In this document: positions 1-9,294 of the stretch, one piece after another
Layout: every line of letters starts with the position of its first letter
How positions within the stretch are numbered: the stretch's first letter is position 1
Source of the DNA: Clostridiales bacterium
GTDB taxonomy: Bacteria > Bacillota > Clostridia > Saccharofermentanales > Saccharofermentanaceae
Reading direction: 5' to 3'
Assembly (NCBI GenBank): GCA_017617995.1
Contig: JAFZVE010000038.1
Span: 184,391 to 248,390 of the forward strand
DNA length: 64,000 bases
Made by a program: the position numbers and the translations under genes
Notes under the pieces: generated by a model
Told to the model about the DNA's origin: nothing
The model's database searches: none
The model's input: only the letters and a program-made list of their open reading frames with translations

Positions 1-288
1 CGAGATGCGGACGATCCGTCGGTCCTTCGTATCGCGCTGGCGCTCGACGTATTCCTTCTTTACCAGGCGGTCGACGGAGACCGTGAGGGTGCCGACCGTT
101 ATCCCGAGGATATTGGCCGTCTCGGTCATCGTTCTGGCTTCGTATGGGCCGATCGCATTTAGAGTATGGAGCTCCGCGATGGACAGGTCCGAAAAGTATC
201 CCTTCGAGAGGGCCATTTCTTCGGTAAGTAAAACGTTATCAAATATATGCAGCAGGCTTTCCGCAAAATCCTGTTCGATCGCATCCAT
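1..288 (-). CDS. MarR-family regulator, FabT-like (partial, C-terminus cut off)
   Basis: This is the first 96 residues of a winged-helix MarR regulator; the gene runs off the left edge. The start at 288 is preceded by a strong GAGGAGG site. The recognition helix region (ITVGTLTVSVDRLVKK, then YVERQRDTKDRR at the wing) is typical MarR. The N-terminus (FDNVLLTEEMAL, then DLSIAELHTLNAIG) resembles FabT, the repressor of type II fatty-acid synthesis genes in Firmicutes, so it probably controls fab genes lying to the left of the window. That assignment is from remembered family sequence and the fab genes are not visible. A promoter lies directly upstream. Confidence 0.8.
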   Translation of the reverse strand, partial: MDAIEQDFAESLLHIFDNVLLTEEMALSKGYFSDLSIAELHTLNAIGPYEARTMTETANILGITVGTLTVSVDRLVKKEYVERQRDTKDRRIVRIS

Positions 289-320
289 TTTTCTACTCCT
301 CCTCGGTTACACACATGAAA

Positions 321-349
321 ATTTTACACGAAAGCCGTCGAAAATACAA
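321..349 (-). promoter_or_regulatory. Sigma-A-type promoter of the MarR gene
   Basis: On the minus strand TTGTAT (344-349) and TAAAAT (321-326) are separated by exactly 17 bases, and the MarR start codon is 33 bases downstream. No obvious palindromic operator overlaps it. Confidence 0.6.
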
Positions 350-367
350 CTTTACAGGTGTTTCCTC

Positions 368-1126
368 TCAGTTATTGGCAAAGTCCTCGAACTTTCGGAT
401 CTTCGCCTGATCGATCGGGATGACCTTCGGGTAATTTCCTGCGTAAAGTCCCGTGCGGATCACGCGGGTATTGTCCGCGACATCTTTTTCCATGCCGCAG
501 AAAGTATGAAGACTACTGAGGATCAGGTCCGGACGGACGTTCTTCTCCGAGCCGGCACTGGCGAAAAACTCGACCGAATCGGGATCTTCGTCCTCGGACT
601 TTACGATCTTCAGAAGAAGCGGACGGATGTCGGTCTGCTTCTCTTTTCCCTTACTGATCTTCGTGACGATCAGGGTCTCCATCCCCATCGCCTGCTCCAT
701 CGCAGCGCGGATCCCCGTCGCCTCGAAGCGGTACGTGGCTGTTGTCACGATCGACATGATGCTGTCCTTCGGTTCGGGGATCTCCTTCGATCTTATGATC
801 CGAAGTCCCTCCGGCAGGCACGCATTCATCTGCTCCGCAAAAAGCACCGGATCGTAACTTCGATCAAGCGATACGTCCAGGTAGTCGCATCTCGTCTCGA
901 TGCCTACACCGAGAGGAAGCGCGAAGACCATCATAGGACGCGGGTTATAGCCTTGGGAATAAAGGATCGGAAGTTCCGCTCTTCTCGCTGCGCGTTCGAA
1001 GCACGTCATGAGGTCGAGGTGGCCGAGGTAGACCGTCGCCCCTTCACGCGAGAAACTCGCGCGCTGGACGTACGCCTTCTGATGCGGCTGTAAGGTCATC
1101 TTCTTTTCCAGTTCACTCTGCAGCAT
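368..1126 (-). CDS. TIGR03936 / DUF2344 family protein
   Basis: A 252-residue DUF2344 protein, the usual partner of the TIGR03960 radical-SAM protein encoded just upstream; the reaction of the pair is not known to me. The family pattern is visible at the N-terminus (YLGHLDLMTCFERAARRA, then YSQGYNPRP). I chose the ATG at 1126 because AAGGAGGTGCC precedes it at ideal spacing; a reading-frame extension to 1186 lies inside the upstream gene and has no ribosome site. It overlaps the end of the upstream gene by 14 bases, indicating translational coupling. In many Firmicutes this pair precedes RNase G and rplU, but that neighbourhood is not seen here. Confidence 0.85.
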   Translation of the reverse strand: MLQSELEKKMTLQPHQKAYVQRASFSREGATVYLGHLDLMTCFERAARRAELPILYSQGYNPRPMMVFALPLGVGIETRCDYLDVSLDRSYDPVLFAEQMNACLPEGLRIIRSKEIPEPKDSIMSIVTTATYRFEATGIRAAMEQAMGMETLIVTKISKGKEKQTDIRPLLLKIVKSEDEDPDSVEFFASAGSEKNVRPDLILSSLHTFCGMEKDVADNTRVIRTGLYAGNYPKVIPIDQAKIRKFEDFANN

Positions 1127-3098
1127 CTTCGGCACCTCCTTCCGAGGGAATCGGTTCTGCCGGCGTTTCTGTTGTTGCGGTATCATTCGCAGTCGTGGCG
1201 GCTCTCTTTGCGAAGCACTCGCCTACGCCGAATGCCGCGGCGCCGCAGCCGGAGCAGTGTTCCCGGCAGGACGGGGTAGTCTTTTCTTCGTGTGCCTTAT
1301 GCCGTTCCGAAAGGAGGAACTTCTTACTGACGCCCACGCTGATGTGATCCCACGGGAGGATCTCTTCCTCAGAAAATTCACGCGAGAAATCTTCGATCGT
1401 AAGGCCATGCTTCTCGAGGATCTCGACCCATTCATTCAGACGGAAGTGATCGTCCCAAGCATCGAAATAATGCCCGGCCTGATATCCTTCGAGAAGAACT
1501 GGCGCTAGTCTTCTATCACCTCTGGCGAGCACGACTTCCCATACCGAGGAATCGAAATCGTGCCATGCATAGTGGATATTTCTGGAGCGCATATTGTCCT
1601 TAAGAAGTCTCTGCTTACGCATCAGTTCTTCCTTCGTATTCTGCGGTTCCCACTGAAACGGCGTAAAGGGCTTCGGGATAAAGAGAGAGGTACTGACCGT
1701 GATATCGAGACGGCGCATACGCTGACCGGTCTCTCTTCCCACATCGAAGTAGAGCTTCTCGATCCGCTTGGCAAGATCGGCGATACCGAGCACATCTTCA
1801 TCCGTCTCGGTCGGAAGACCCAGCATGAAGTAGAGCTTTACGGTGCTCCATCCGCCCATAAAGGCCAAGCGCAGCGCCGAGAAGATATCTTCTTCCTTAA
1901 TGTTCTTGTTAATGACATCGCGAAGTCTCTGTGTTCCTGCTTCCGGCGCAAATGTCAGGCCGGATTTTCTCGTAGACTGGACCTTCTCCATGAGGTCGAG
2001 GGAGAACGAGTCGAGTCGAAGAGACGGAAGCGAAAGGCTCGTGTGGTGCCCTTCAAAAGTCGTCAGAAGATTCTCCGCCAGTTCCGGAAAACACGTATAG
2101 TCCGAGGTCGCAAGAGAAAGAAGACCCATCTCGTCATAACCCGTATTCTTCTCAAGAAGTCTTCCCTGCTCGCAGAGTACATTTACTGACTTTTCACGTA
2201 CCGGACGGTAGATGAATCCCGCCTGGCAGAAACGGCATCCGCGGATACAGCCACGGAAGACCTCGAGATAGGAACGGTCATGTACGACACGCAGATTCGA
2301 GACGACCGGTGCGGTCGGATACGAACAGGTATCGAGATCGGAGATGATGCGCTTCCGGATCGACTTCTTCACGGTATCATCGGCCGGAACGACCTGCGCC
2401 CCAGTGCCTTTCGAGTAGGAACAGGTATATAGTGACGGGACATAGACGCCGTCGATCGTATCGCAATTACGGAGAAGCTGCTCGCGGGAGATCGGGGTAT
2501 CTGTGCCTTTCGCGAGTTTATATTCGCGGATCTTCTCACAAACCTGAAGGATCATCTCCTCGCCTTCGCCCATCATGACGATGTCGAAGAAATCGGCCAT
2601 CGGCTCGATGTTATAGGTCACGGGGCCGCCGCAGCAGATGACAGGATCATCCTGCCCTCTATCCTTCGAAAGGAAGGGGATCTTCCCGAGATCGAGCATC
2701 TGCAGGACATTCGTGTAGCACATCTCGTAGCCGAGCGTGAAACCCAGCACGTCGAAATCGCAAAGAGGCGTCTTCGTCTCCTGGGAGTAAAGCGTGATAT
2801 TCTTCTCCCGCAGGATCTTATCCATATCGAGCCATGGAGAAAAAGCACGCTCGCACGCGACAAAATCACTGTCGTTCAGGACGTGGTAGAGGATCTGCAG
2901 CGCGAGATTACTCATGCCGATCTCATAGATATCCGGGAAGCAGAACGCGAAGCGGACGTAGGAGGTCTTCCCCGTCTTCTCCAGTTCTTCCATCATGTCT
3001 TCCTTGATAATGGCATTAAACTCGCCGCCCACGTATCTGGCCGGGCTTTCGACCTGCATGAGGTCGGATTTACTAAGCGGTACAGGATATTGTCTCAT
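1113..3098 (-). CDS. B12-binding-type radical SAM protein, TIGR03960 family
   Basis: A 661-residue radical SAM enzyme. Residues about 45-240 look like the N-terminal cobalamin-binding-type fold of this family. The iron-sulfur motif CIRGCRFC gives cysteines 284, 288 and 291 (CX3CX2C). The C-terminus has an extra cysteine cluster (SCREHCSGCGAAAFGVGEC, about residue 620), possibly another metal site. The next gene, DUF2344, overlaps its end; the two are normally adjacent or fused and may act together on an RNA or protein substrate, but the substrate is unknown. The start at 3098 has an AAGGAG site with unusually long spacing (about 15 bases), so the exact start is a little uncertain. Confidence 0.88.
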   Translation of the reverse strand: MRQYPVPLSKSDLMQVESPARYVGGEFNAIIKEDMMEELEKTGKTSYVRFAFCFPDIYEIGMSNLALQILYHVLNDSDFVACERAFSPWLDMDKILREKNITLYSQETKTPLCDFDVLGFTLGYEMCYTNVLQMLDLGKIPFLSKDRGQDDPVICCGGPVTYNIEPMADFFDIVMMGEGEEMILQVCEKIREYKLAKGTDTPISREQLLRNCDTIDGVYVPSLYTCSYSKGTGAQVVPADDTVKKSIRKRIISDLDTCSYPTAPVVSNLRVVHDRSYLEVFRGCIRGCRFCQAGFIYRPVREKSVNVLCEQGRLLEKNTGYDEMGLLSLATSDYTCFPELAENLLTTFEGHHTSLSLPSLRLDSFSLDLMEKVQSTRKSGLTFAPEAGTQRLRDVINKNIKEEDIFSALRLAFMGGWSTVKLYFMLGLPTETDEDVLGIADLAKRIEKLYFDVGRETGQRMRRLDITVSTSLFIPKPFTPFQWEPQNTKEELMRKQRLLKDNMRSRNIHYAWHDFDSSVWEVVLARGDRRLAPVLLEGYQAGHYFDAWDDHFRLNEWVEILEKHGLTIEDFSREFSEEEILPWDHISVGVSKKFLLSERHKAHEEKTTPSCREHCSGCGAAAFGVGECFAKRAATTANDTATTETPAEPIPSEGGAEDAAE

Positions 3099-3229
3099 TT
3101 GTGTCAGGCACTTCTCCTTGATCTTCGTTCCTCCTATTTTACAGCAAAACGGCGGTATTGTCCTATATGCTTCAGAAGGTGGATAAGATATAATGATTTC
3201 AAGTCTTATAGAAGAAGGAAGGTGGAATC

Positions 3230-4030
3230 ATGGGAGCCTGGGGACCGGGAATCTTTTCAAACGACGCCGCACTGGATGTACGGGAAACGTATGTCGGAAA
3301 ACTGAAGATGGGTGCGACCGATGAGGAAGCCCTTTCATTCGTGCAGTCCGAACTCGCGGATTACCTCAATGACGAGGAGGATGCGATCGACTTCTGGCTG
3401 TGCCTCTCTTCGATCCTTTTCGACTATGGACGACTCACGGATGAGGTCAAGGATAAGGCTCTTTCGATCATCGAGAAGGGCGACGATTTCCGCTGGGAAA
3501 AGTACGACCTCAAGAAGCGGGCCAAGGCACTCTCGGACCTGAAAGAGAAGCTTCTGTCCACACAGCCGGAGCGGAAGAAAATCTCGGTCATGAAGCCTGT
3601 GGTGTGCAAATACAAACCGGGCGACATATTCCTCTATAAGCCGGTTTTTGAAGGCAGTGAGAAGAAGGCTTACCACGACTGGTTCTTCTATATCCTGATC
3701 GATGAGGTCGCGGTATTTGATACACGACTCGAAGGCCTCGGCGATACGTATCCGATCATCTACATCAAGTATTCCGATCACGAACTCTCGGACCTCTCGG
3801 AGATCGATACCTTCGGATTCATCAACACAGGCATAAGAGGGATCAATGAACATAGGATCCAGCTTTACCGCGACGGATACAGCGGATTCATCAAGACCTG
3901 CCGATACCTTGGAAACTACGATTTTGCAAGAACAGAGAACACCTACGACGATTCGGTCTTCATCATGAGACCCGCAAGAGAGATCGACGGGGTCATCAGC
4001 GAGTATTTAGATAAGATCACCGGCAACTGA
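3230..4030 (+). CDS. DUF4259 domain protein
   Basis: A 266-residue cytoplasmic protein. The N-terminus MGAWGPGIFSNDAALDVR is the signature of DUF4259, a helical domain of unknown function that often occurs in bacterial immunity-like or orphan proteins. The rest (residues about 110-266) contains no motif I recognise and may be a second domain. There is no signal peptide or membrane segment. The ATG at 3230 follows GGAAGGTGG. It is transcribed alone, divergent from the radical SAM gene and convergent with pgi, from which it is separated by a bidirectional terminator. Confidence 0.75.
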   Translation: MGAWGPGIFSNDAALDVRETYVGKLKMGATDEEALSFVQSELADYLNDEEDAIDFWLCLSSILFDYGRLTDEVKDKALSIIEKGDDFRWEKYDLKKRAKALSDLKEKLLSTQPERKKISVMKPVVCKYKPGDIFLYKPVFEGSEKKAYHDWFFYILIDEVAVFDTRLEGLGDTYPIIYIKYSDHELSDLSEIDTFGFINTGIRGINEHRIQLYRDGYSGFIKTCRYLGNYDFARTENTYDDSVFIMRPAREIDGVISEYLDKITGN

Positions 4031-4065
4031 TTCTTCTGAAACAGAAACGGATAACATGCATGAAA

Positions 4066-4100
4066 AAGGACCGCCTCGATGAGACGGTCCTTCTGTTTTC
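4066..4100. terminator. Bidirectional intrinsic terminator between the DUF4259 gene and pgi
   Basis: AAGGACCG and CGGTCCTT (4066-4073 and 4085-4092) form a stem extended by CTC/GAG after one mismatch. A-rich bases precede it and T-rich bases (ttctgtttt) follow, so it can end transcripts from both convergent genes. Confidence 0.8.
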
Positions 4101-4141
4101 ACTTATAAACCTGACGGAACAGTGCTTCTCCCGCGAGAAAA

Positions 4142-5488
4142 TTACTTATTCTTCAGGCGCTTCTCGAGCACCTTCTTCTCTGCTTCGTAACCCGGCTTAC
4201 CGAGAAGAGCGAACATGTTCTTCTTATATGCCTCAACACCGGGCTGGTTGAACGGATTGACGGAATTGAGGTAACCGGAAATACCGCAGGCCTTCTCGAA
4301 GAAGTAGATGAGCTGGCCGAGCCAGTACTCATTCAGTTCCGGAACGTGGATGACGAGGTTCGGGACCTTACCGTCAACGTGAGCAAGAACCGTACCCTGC
4401 ATCGCCTTGAGGTTGACTTCGTTCATATCCATACCGGACAGGAAGTTAAGGCCATCGAGATTCTCCGGATCGTTCGGGATCGTGAAGGAACGGCGTGCCT
4501 TATCGATAACAACTACCGTCTCGAAGAGCATACGCTTACCGTCCTGGATGTACTGGCCCATGGAGTGAAGGTCAGTGGTGTTGTCTACGCCGGCCGGGAA
4601 AATACCTCTGCCGTCCTTACCTTCGGACTCACCGTAGAGCTGCTTCCACCACTCAGTCATGAAGTGGAAAGAAGGCTCGTAGTTGACCATTACTTCTGTT
4701 GTATAACCACGGCGGAGCAGGCAGTTTCTGGCGATCGCGTACTTGTAGCAGTCATTCTCCATCTCCACCTTCTTGAAATCACGGCTCGCATCACGGGCAC
4801 CGGTCATGAGCTGGCGGATATCGATACCGGCAACAGCGATCGGCAGAAGACCTACAGCAGTCAGAACGGAGAAACGTCCTCCGACGTCATCCGGTACTAC
4901 GAATGTCTCGTAGCCTTCCTTAGTAGCGAGGCCCTTCAGAGCTCCCTTCGCCTTATCTGTGGTCGCGTAGATACGCTGTCTGGCTTCTTCCTTACCGTAT
5001 TTTTCTTCCATGTAAGCGCGGATGATACGGAAAGCGATCGCCGGCTCAGTGGTCGTACCGGACTTGGAGATGATGTTCACGGACACTCTCTTACCCTCGA
5101 GAAGATCCATCAGATCAGCAAGATATGTCGCGCTGATGGAGTTACCGCAGAACAGGATCATCGGGGACTTTCTTACTTTCTTGGGAGCCGCATTGGCAAA
5201 AGAATGGGACAGAAGTTCGATCGCCGCACGGGCACCGAGGTAGGAACCACCGATACCGATGACCAGAAGAACATCGGAATCCTTACGGATCTTCGTCGCT
5301 GCCTTACGGATGCGGATGAACTCATTTTTGTCGTATTTGCTCGGGAGTTCTACCCAACCCAGAAAATCACTGCCGGGGCCGGTCTTCTTGTGGAGCATAT
5401 TGTGCGCCACTTCAACCTGCGGCAGCATCTTCTCCATCTCACCTTCTGCAATAAAAGGCATAATGTTGGAAGTATCAAGACTAATCAT
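4142..5488 (-). CDS. pgi: Glucose-6-phosphate isomerase
   Basis: A 448-residue phosphoglucose isomerase, which interconverts glucose-6-phosphate and fructose-6-phosphate in glycolysis and gluconeogenesis, in the cytoplasm. The signature [10 protein letters not shown] lies at residues 78-87 and the sugar-phosphate site [10 protein letters not shown] at 141-150. The length matches the short bacterial Pgi form. The ATG at 5488 was chosen over the one at 5503 because the latter lies within the GAGGAGA ribosome site. The gene is alone between two terminators, with a possible extended -10 promoter at 5550-5555. Confidence 0.96.
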   Translation of the reverse strand: MISLDTSNIMPFIAEGEMEKMLPQVEVAHNMLHKKTGPGSDFLGWVELPSKYDKNEFIRIRKAATKIRKDSDVLLVIGIGGSYLGARAAIELLSHSFANAAPKKVRKSPMILFCGNSISATYLADLMDLLEGKRVSVNIISKSGTTTEPAIAFRIIRAYMEEKYGKEEARQRIYATTDKAKGALKGLATKEGYETFVVPDDVGGRFSVLTAVGLLPIAVAGIDIRQLMTGARDASRDFKKVEMENDCYKYAIARNCLLRRGYTTEVMVNYEPSFHFMTEWWKQLYGESEGKDGRGIFPAGVDNTTDLHSMGQYIQDGKRMLFETVVVIDKARRSFTIPNDPENLDGLNFLSGMDMNEVNLKAMQGTVLAHVDGKVPNLVIHVPELNEYWLGQLIYFFEKACGISGYLNSVNPFNQPGVEAYKKNMFALLGKPGYEAEKKVLEKRLKNK

Positions 5489-5549
5489 AAAAAATCTCCT
5501 CATCTCTTTATGAATTCAGTGTATAAATCGATGCCTTGGCACCGCATCT

Positions 5550-5558
5550 AGTATAACA
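5550..5558 (-). promoter_or_regulatory. Possible extended -10 promoter element for pgi
   Basis: The minus strand reads TGTTATACT, an extended -10 element (TATACT at 5550-5555), about 60 bases before the pgi start. No good -35 hexamer is visible at normal spacing. Confidence 0.4.
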
Positions 5559-5692
5559 CGAATTAGTCGGAATGCACTGGATGAAGCATAGAAAAACCGT
5601 CAGAATTCATTAAGAATTTCGTGCAAACGGCATGTTTTCTGGATTTGTCAAGAAAAAATGAATCTCGAAATCGGTTGCGAAAACCGCTTTAC

Positions 5693-5718
5693 AAAAAAAG
5701 AGGACCTTTCGTCCTCTC
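5693..5718 (-). terminator. Intrinsic terminator after the DUF4364 gene
   Basis: GAGGAC (5700-5705) pairs with GTCCTC (5711-5716) around a 5-base loop. On the minus strand it is followed directly by seven Ts (A tract 5693-5699). Confidence 0.85.
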
Positions 5719-5744
5719 GAAAAATTATCTGCGATGCAAAACAC

Positions 5745-6299
5745 TCATTTCCGATCTTCGGAGATCAGCCGGATGATATCCACGTATGTTTCCGCGGTCG
5801 CATTTCTCCATCTCTTACAGGTGCGCTCGGCCACTTCTTCCGAAGGGGCGATCCACATAAGCGAGAAGGTCGTCTCTCCGTTTTCGACAAGTCGAAGCGT
5901 CACTTCCCAGGCACCATCCGCATTCGGACGGTAATCGGCTGCGATACTGCCCTCCTCTTCCGACTCACGGCGCCAGGTCTTCGACGAAGACGTCAGATAC
6001 GCACGGACACCCGCCGGCACAGACGGGAGCAGTCGGTTCAGGATCTCGATGCCCTGTGGCGTGATATCGCAGGAAAGCAGCGCCTTTCCGGAAGCATCCT
6101 TACGAAGCTCACCCTTTCTCTCCCCTTCTGTCATCAGGCGCTTCTCAAGAAGTTCTTTCTTTGCCTGGGAATAGAGAAAGTAATCCATATAGAGCGACTC
6201 CATCGCGCACTCCATCAGCTGGGAAGACGAGATGCCTTCCACCTTCGACAGGATGTACAGTATGATGATCTTCGCATTTGGCAGATCCGTGTTCGCCAT
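5745..6299 (-). CDS. DUF4364 family protein (winged-helix regulator-like)
   Basis: A 184-residue protein of the DUF4364 family, found in Clostridia. Its N-terminal half (residues about 1-80) reads as a winged helix related to PadR/MarR folds: short hydrophobic helices, then a basic EKRLMTEGERKGELR stretch. The C-terminal half (TWEVTLRL-like strands about 125-150, then a long helix) may bind a ligand or make a dimer. The target is unknown. The ATG at 6299 follows AAGGAG at good spacing. The gene is followed by its own terminator and stands apart from the membrane gene upstream. Confidence 0.75.
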   Translation of the reverse strand: MANTDLPNAKIIILYILSKVEGISSSQLMECAMESLYMDYFLYSQAKKELLEKRLMTEGERKGELRKDASGKALLSCDITPQGIEILNRLLPSVPAGVRAYLTSSSKTWRRESEEEGSIAADYRPNADGAWEVTLRLVENGETTFSLMWIAPSEEVAERTCKRWRNATAETYVDIIRLISEDRK

Positions 6300-6381
6300 G
6301 AGCCGCTCCTTTTCAAAAGTGATACGGTATATTATACGACACGAAGAGCTTTCGCGGAAGGAGAAAACTTGTCAAAACGGA

Positions 6382-7311
6382 TCAAAGATAGATGCCCGCG
6401 AGCGTGAAGATGATGACGACCGGAATATCGATCAGCGCGCTGACGACATTCGCCGTGATTGCAAAAGCAGTATTTCGCTTCGTTCTGATCTCATCGTTTT
6501 TGTATACGAGCTTTTTCTTCAGCCAGAAGACTTCGATGAGCGTGATGATGGCCTCGACGAGGATCCACGGAATATAGTAATATCTTCCCGGGATCGGCAT
6601 GAAAACGAACGCGATATTAAAGAAGTTCAGGATGAACTGCGTAACGAAATTGGCAAGCACGAACCATCCGATGCTTTTCGGTCTGAAAAGTCCGAAGCAG
6701 AGAAGGATGATCCCTTCGATCAGAAGCGTGGCCAGAAAATAGACAAAAGACTGTAAGATACAGAACGAAATAAATGCACTCTGTGAGGATAATGCCCCCG
6801 GTATTTTCGAATCCTTTTCCAGCGTCCCATTCGCCACGTCATAGACAAATGCATTGGTAAATACAGATCTCGATCCGCTCTCACTTTTATAGATCGTTCC
6901 GTCCTTTGTCATCAGGACGACCGTGAACGTCTTCGGAACCATATAGGTGAATTTGTACTTTCCTTCTTCGTTGCTTTTGCATATCGAAGTTCCGGCCGGA
7001 GGGTAGTGCAGTCTCTTTCCGTCAAACTCCAGATCACAAAGCTTCGCTAGGGTTTCGTCACCCAGTTTTTGCACGAGTTTTTCCTTTTCCGTGTCCGTCA
7101 GCTGACCGGATTCCTCCGAGAAAAGCGCCAGATAGTATTCCGGTGAAGGTGCATTTACGACCCGGATCGTGATCGAAGGCTTCGGTCCCATATCTGCCAT
7201 GACCGGAAGCGAGAAGCAAAAGATCAGGAGCATGACCGTCATGTTCATGGCCATGACTCTCCGTAATGAGGAAAGTCTTCCGTTCTTCCGATTATGAATA
7301 CTGTTTCTCAT
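6382..7311 (-). CDS. Membrane protein with signal peptide, extracytoplasmic domain and four C-terminal helices
   Basis: A 309-residue protein of unknown function. It has a signal peptide (basic start, hydrophobic MTVMLLIFCFSLPVMA, likely cleavage after VMA), an extracytoplasmic domain of about 130 residues that begins with predicted strands, and then four membrane helices in the last 140 residues. I do not recognise the family. The start at 7311 follows GAGGA and lies 22 bases after the stop of the HD-domain gene, so the two are likely co-transcribed; longer in-frame starts would overlap that gene. Its export and topology suggest an envelope role. Confidence 0.65.
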   Translation of the reverse strand: MRNSIHNRKNGRLSSLRRVMAMNMTVMLLIFCFSLPVMADMGPKPSITIRVVNAPSPEYYLALFSEESGQLTDTEKEKLVQKLGDETLAKLCDLEFDGKRLHYPPAGTSICKSNEEGKYKFTYMVPKTFTVVLMTKDGTIYKSESGSRSVFTNAFVYDVANGTLEKDSKIPGALSSQSAFISFCILQSFVYFLATLLIEGIILLCFGLFRPKSIGWFVLANFVTQFILNFFNIAFVFMPIPGRYYYIPWILVEAIITLIEVFWLKKKLVYKNDEIRTKRNTAFAITANVVSALIDIPVVIIFTLAGIYL

Positions 7312-7333
7312 CGCGCAGTCCTCATTGTCTTTT

Positions 7334-7948
7334 CTATTCCTTGAGCCAGCCCTTCTCGACACCACGGTCGAGATTGATCATGATCCAGTTATACAGTTCC
7401 GGCATGAATTCCTTGACGATGCGCGCCCGTTCTTCGACCTGCGCTCTCACCGCGCCGCCATTTCTCCAGGTGTGACCCTCGGTCAGCGTGTTATGCAGAA
7501 GCGGCTGCGTACGGTCGAGGCACGCCGCGTACTTCGCATCGACTGTCTCCATCGCGTCAAATTCTTCCCAGAGCGCGCGAAGCTCGGCTCCCTGCTCCGG
7601 CGGGAGCTGAGAATAGAGCTTATCCGCCGCCGTAGCTTCCCGCTCGGCCTTGCTCTCATTTCCTTTTACATCGTAGGCGAAAGTATCGCCGGCATAGATC
7701 TCGATGAGGTCATGCACGACCAGCATCTTGATCGCACGCTCGACGTTCGGTTCTTCTACACAGTACTCCTTGAAAAGAAGCGCCATGACGGCGATGTGCC
7801 AGGAGTGCTCTGCGTCATTTTCATTACGGACACCGGAGATCAGCATCGTACGGCGATATACCTCCGTCATCTTATCGATCTCCGCGGTAAACTTCAGCTG
7901 CTGATCCAGGCGCGGATTGCCGGAACTTAAGAAATCTTCTATACCCAT
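7334..7948 (-). CDS. HD-domain hydrolase (YfbR/HDDC2-like)
   Basis: A 204-residue HD-domain phosphohydrolase of the HD_3 type, related to YfbR-like 5'-deoxynucleotidases. Metal-binding residues are visible: AEHSWH (residues 46-51), VHD (78-80, the HD pair) and the downstream LDRTQPLL segment that supplies the last aspartate. Such enzymes remove phosphate from nucleoside monophosphates; the exact substrate cannot be read from sequence. The start at 7948 was chosen because longer versions run into the preceding zinc-ribbon gene. The ribosome site (AAGGA) is rather far away. It sits in a run of four minus-strand genes. Confidence 0.82.
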   Translation of the reverse strand: MGIEDFLSSGNPRLDQQLKFTAEIDKMTEVYRRTMLISGVRNENDAEHSWHIAVMALLFKEYCVEEPNVERAIKMLVVHDLIEIYAGDTFAYDVKGNESKAEREATAADKLYSQLPPEQGAELRALWEEFDAMETVDAKYAACLDRTQPLLHNTLTEGHTWRNGGAVRAQVEERARIVKEFMPELYNWIMINLDRGVEKGWLKE

Positions 7949-7977
7949 TTTCTTTGCTCTTTTCCTTTTTCGATTGA

Positions 7978-8289
7978 TTACTTGGCCAGAGAAACACCGA
8001 CGACGATGCCGACCACGATCAGGACGACCATGATGCATAGCGCGACCAGTTTGATGATCGCCGTCTGTTTCGGCGTCGCACGGAATCGCTCCGGATGCTC
8101 CCGGTCCCATTCCTCGATCTGACGCTTCATCATCTCGGCATTGCCTTTTCTTTCCTCTTCAGCGATGCGCGCATCGAGCTCCTTCTTCTCTTCGAGCTCC
8201 TTGTTGCCTGCCGGCGCACTTCCGCAGTGCGGGCAAACGCCCTTCAGGGAATTATACTCCGTACCACAATACTCACAGTGAATGATCAT
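7978..8289 (-). CDS. Small zinc-ribbon membrane protein
   Basis: A 103-residue protein with an N-terminal zinc ribbon (CEYCGTEY... CPHCG, two CxxC pairs at residues 5-8 and 19-22), a charged helical middle (residues 30-65) and one C-terminal membrane helix (about 78-101). The predicted arrangement is a tail-anchored protein with the zinc ribbon in the cytoplasm. The function is unknown; such proteins are common in Clostridia. The start follows AAAGGAAG at normal spacing. It is 29 bases upstream of the HD-domain gene and probably in the same operon. Confidence 0.72.
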   Translation of the reverse strand: MIIHCEYCGTEYNSLKGVCPHCGSAPAGNKELEEKKELDARIAEEERKGNAEMMKRQIEEWDREHPERFRATPKQTAIIKLVALCIMVVLIVVGIVVGVSLAK

Positions 8290-8324
8290 GACTCTGCTTC
8301 CTTTCCCGTTTCCGATCCGGATCC

Positions 8325-9026
8325 TCAGGACTCTTTTCCCAGATCCGTTTCCCGATTCTTCTTGAGAAGCACTTTCACCGTTTCCGCAGCGCTTCTGTGC
8401 TTCAGTTTTCTCGGTTCAAACCTGATTATATTATACACGAACTGCATGACGAGTCCTGCCCCAAATGTACTGATCAGTGTGCCGATCCCGACAGGCCCTC
8501 CAAGCAGAAAGCCTCCGAGTAAAACCACGGCCCACAGAAGGACCTCCACCACACCGATCGGGATCTTCGGAAGACGTTTCCCCAGACCCACGAGAAGTGC
8601 ATCTCTCGGCCCGCATCCCTGCTCGGCTTTCATGTAGATCCACATGCCGAGTGCCATGAAGACAAATCCCAGAAGCATAATGCCGACTCCGAGGAGCGTA
8701 TTCGTATTTTCAGGAAGCGGATCTAAGTACTGGAAAGCCTGCACGAAGTTTCCGGTCAGAAACGCGTCGATGATCGTGCCGCACCCGATCTTCTCCTTCA
8801 TGAGAATATCGATAAGAAGCACCGTCACGGCTACGCAGGTCATCGAGATCCCGTAGTTAAACGGCGTATGCTTCGCGATACCCATCCCGAGACAGTCCCA
8901 CGGTGCCAGACCGATATTGGCATAGATCATGAGATGCACACCGAAAGAAAAGACAAGAAGGCCCAGGACGATACGGATCCATCCCAGGATGATCTCTCTT
9001 CGTGTATTCTTCTCTGATGGTGCCAT
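8325..9026 (-). CDS. YczE/YitT-like integral membrane protein
   Basis: A 233-residue membrane protein of the YczE/YyaS/YitT type (DUF6198 group). Family hallmarks are the N-terminal GWIRIVLGLLVFSFGV helix followed by ANIGLAPWDCLGMGI, and an internally repeated second copy (EQGCGPRDALLVGLGKRL). Five or six membrane helices are evident. The molecular function is not established. The start at 9026 follows AAAGGA at about 9 bases. It precedes the zinc-ribbon gene by 35 bases on the same strand. Confidence 0.8.
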   Translation of the reverse strand: MAPSEKNTRREIILGWIRIVLGLLVFSFGVHLMIYANIGLAPWDCLGMGIAKHTPFNYGISMTCVAVTVLLIDILMKEKIGCGTIIDAFLTGNFVQAFQYLDPLPENTNTLLGVGIMLLGFVFMALGMWIYMKAEQGCGPRDALLVGLGKRLPKIPIGVVEVLLWAVVLLGGFLLGGPVGIGTLISTFGAGLVMQFVYNIIRFEPRKLKHRSAAETVKVLLKKNRETDLGKES

Positions 9027-9294
9027 GCGTGTGGGTCCTTTCTTTTTTTCCGCATCTCGTAGAAACCTTGTTTCCTATATCATCACGGCGAAAAAGCTTC
9101 CCCTATCATACCAGAACGCGACTGAAGTTTCATCGCGCATTCACTCGGAAAGCAGGAAGAAGTACTATTTCGAAAAAGGAAAGTCTGCTTTTCCTATCTT
9201 TGCAACATTTCCCATGTCTTTCTCGTCAATTGTGTATGAAGCGGAAACGAAGACTCACTTTCCGCGTCTAAGAAAAACACATACAGGAACACGG
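9027..9294. other. Intergenic region with a hairpin upstream of the A-tract lipoprotein gene
   Basis: No gene is supported here. A hairpin GCGGAAA/TTTCCGC (9241-9247 and 9259-9265, 11-base loop) lies 30 bases before the presumed original start of the lipoprotein gene. It has no T tract, so it may shape the mRNA leader rather than end transcription. I see no clear promoter. Confidence 0.4.
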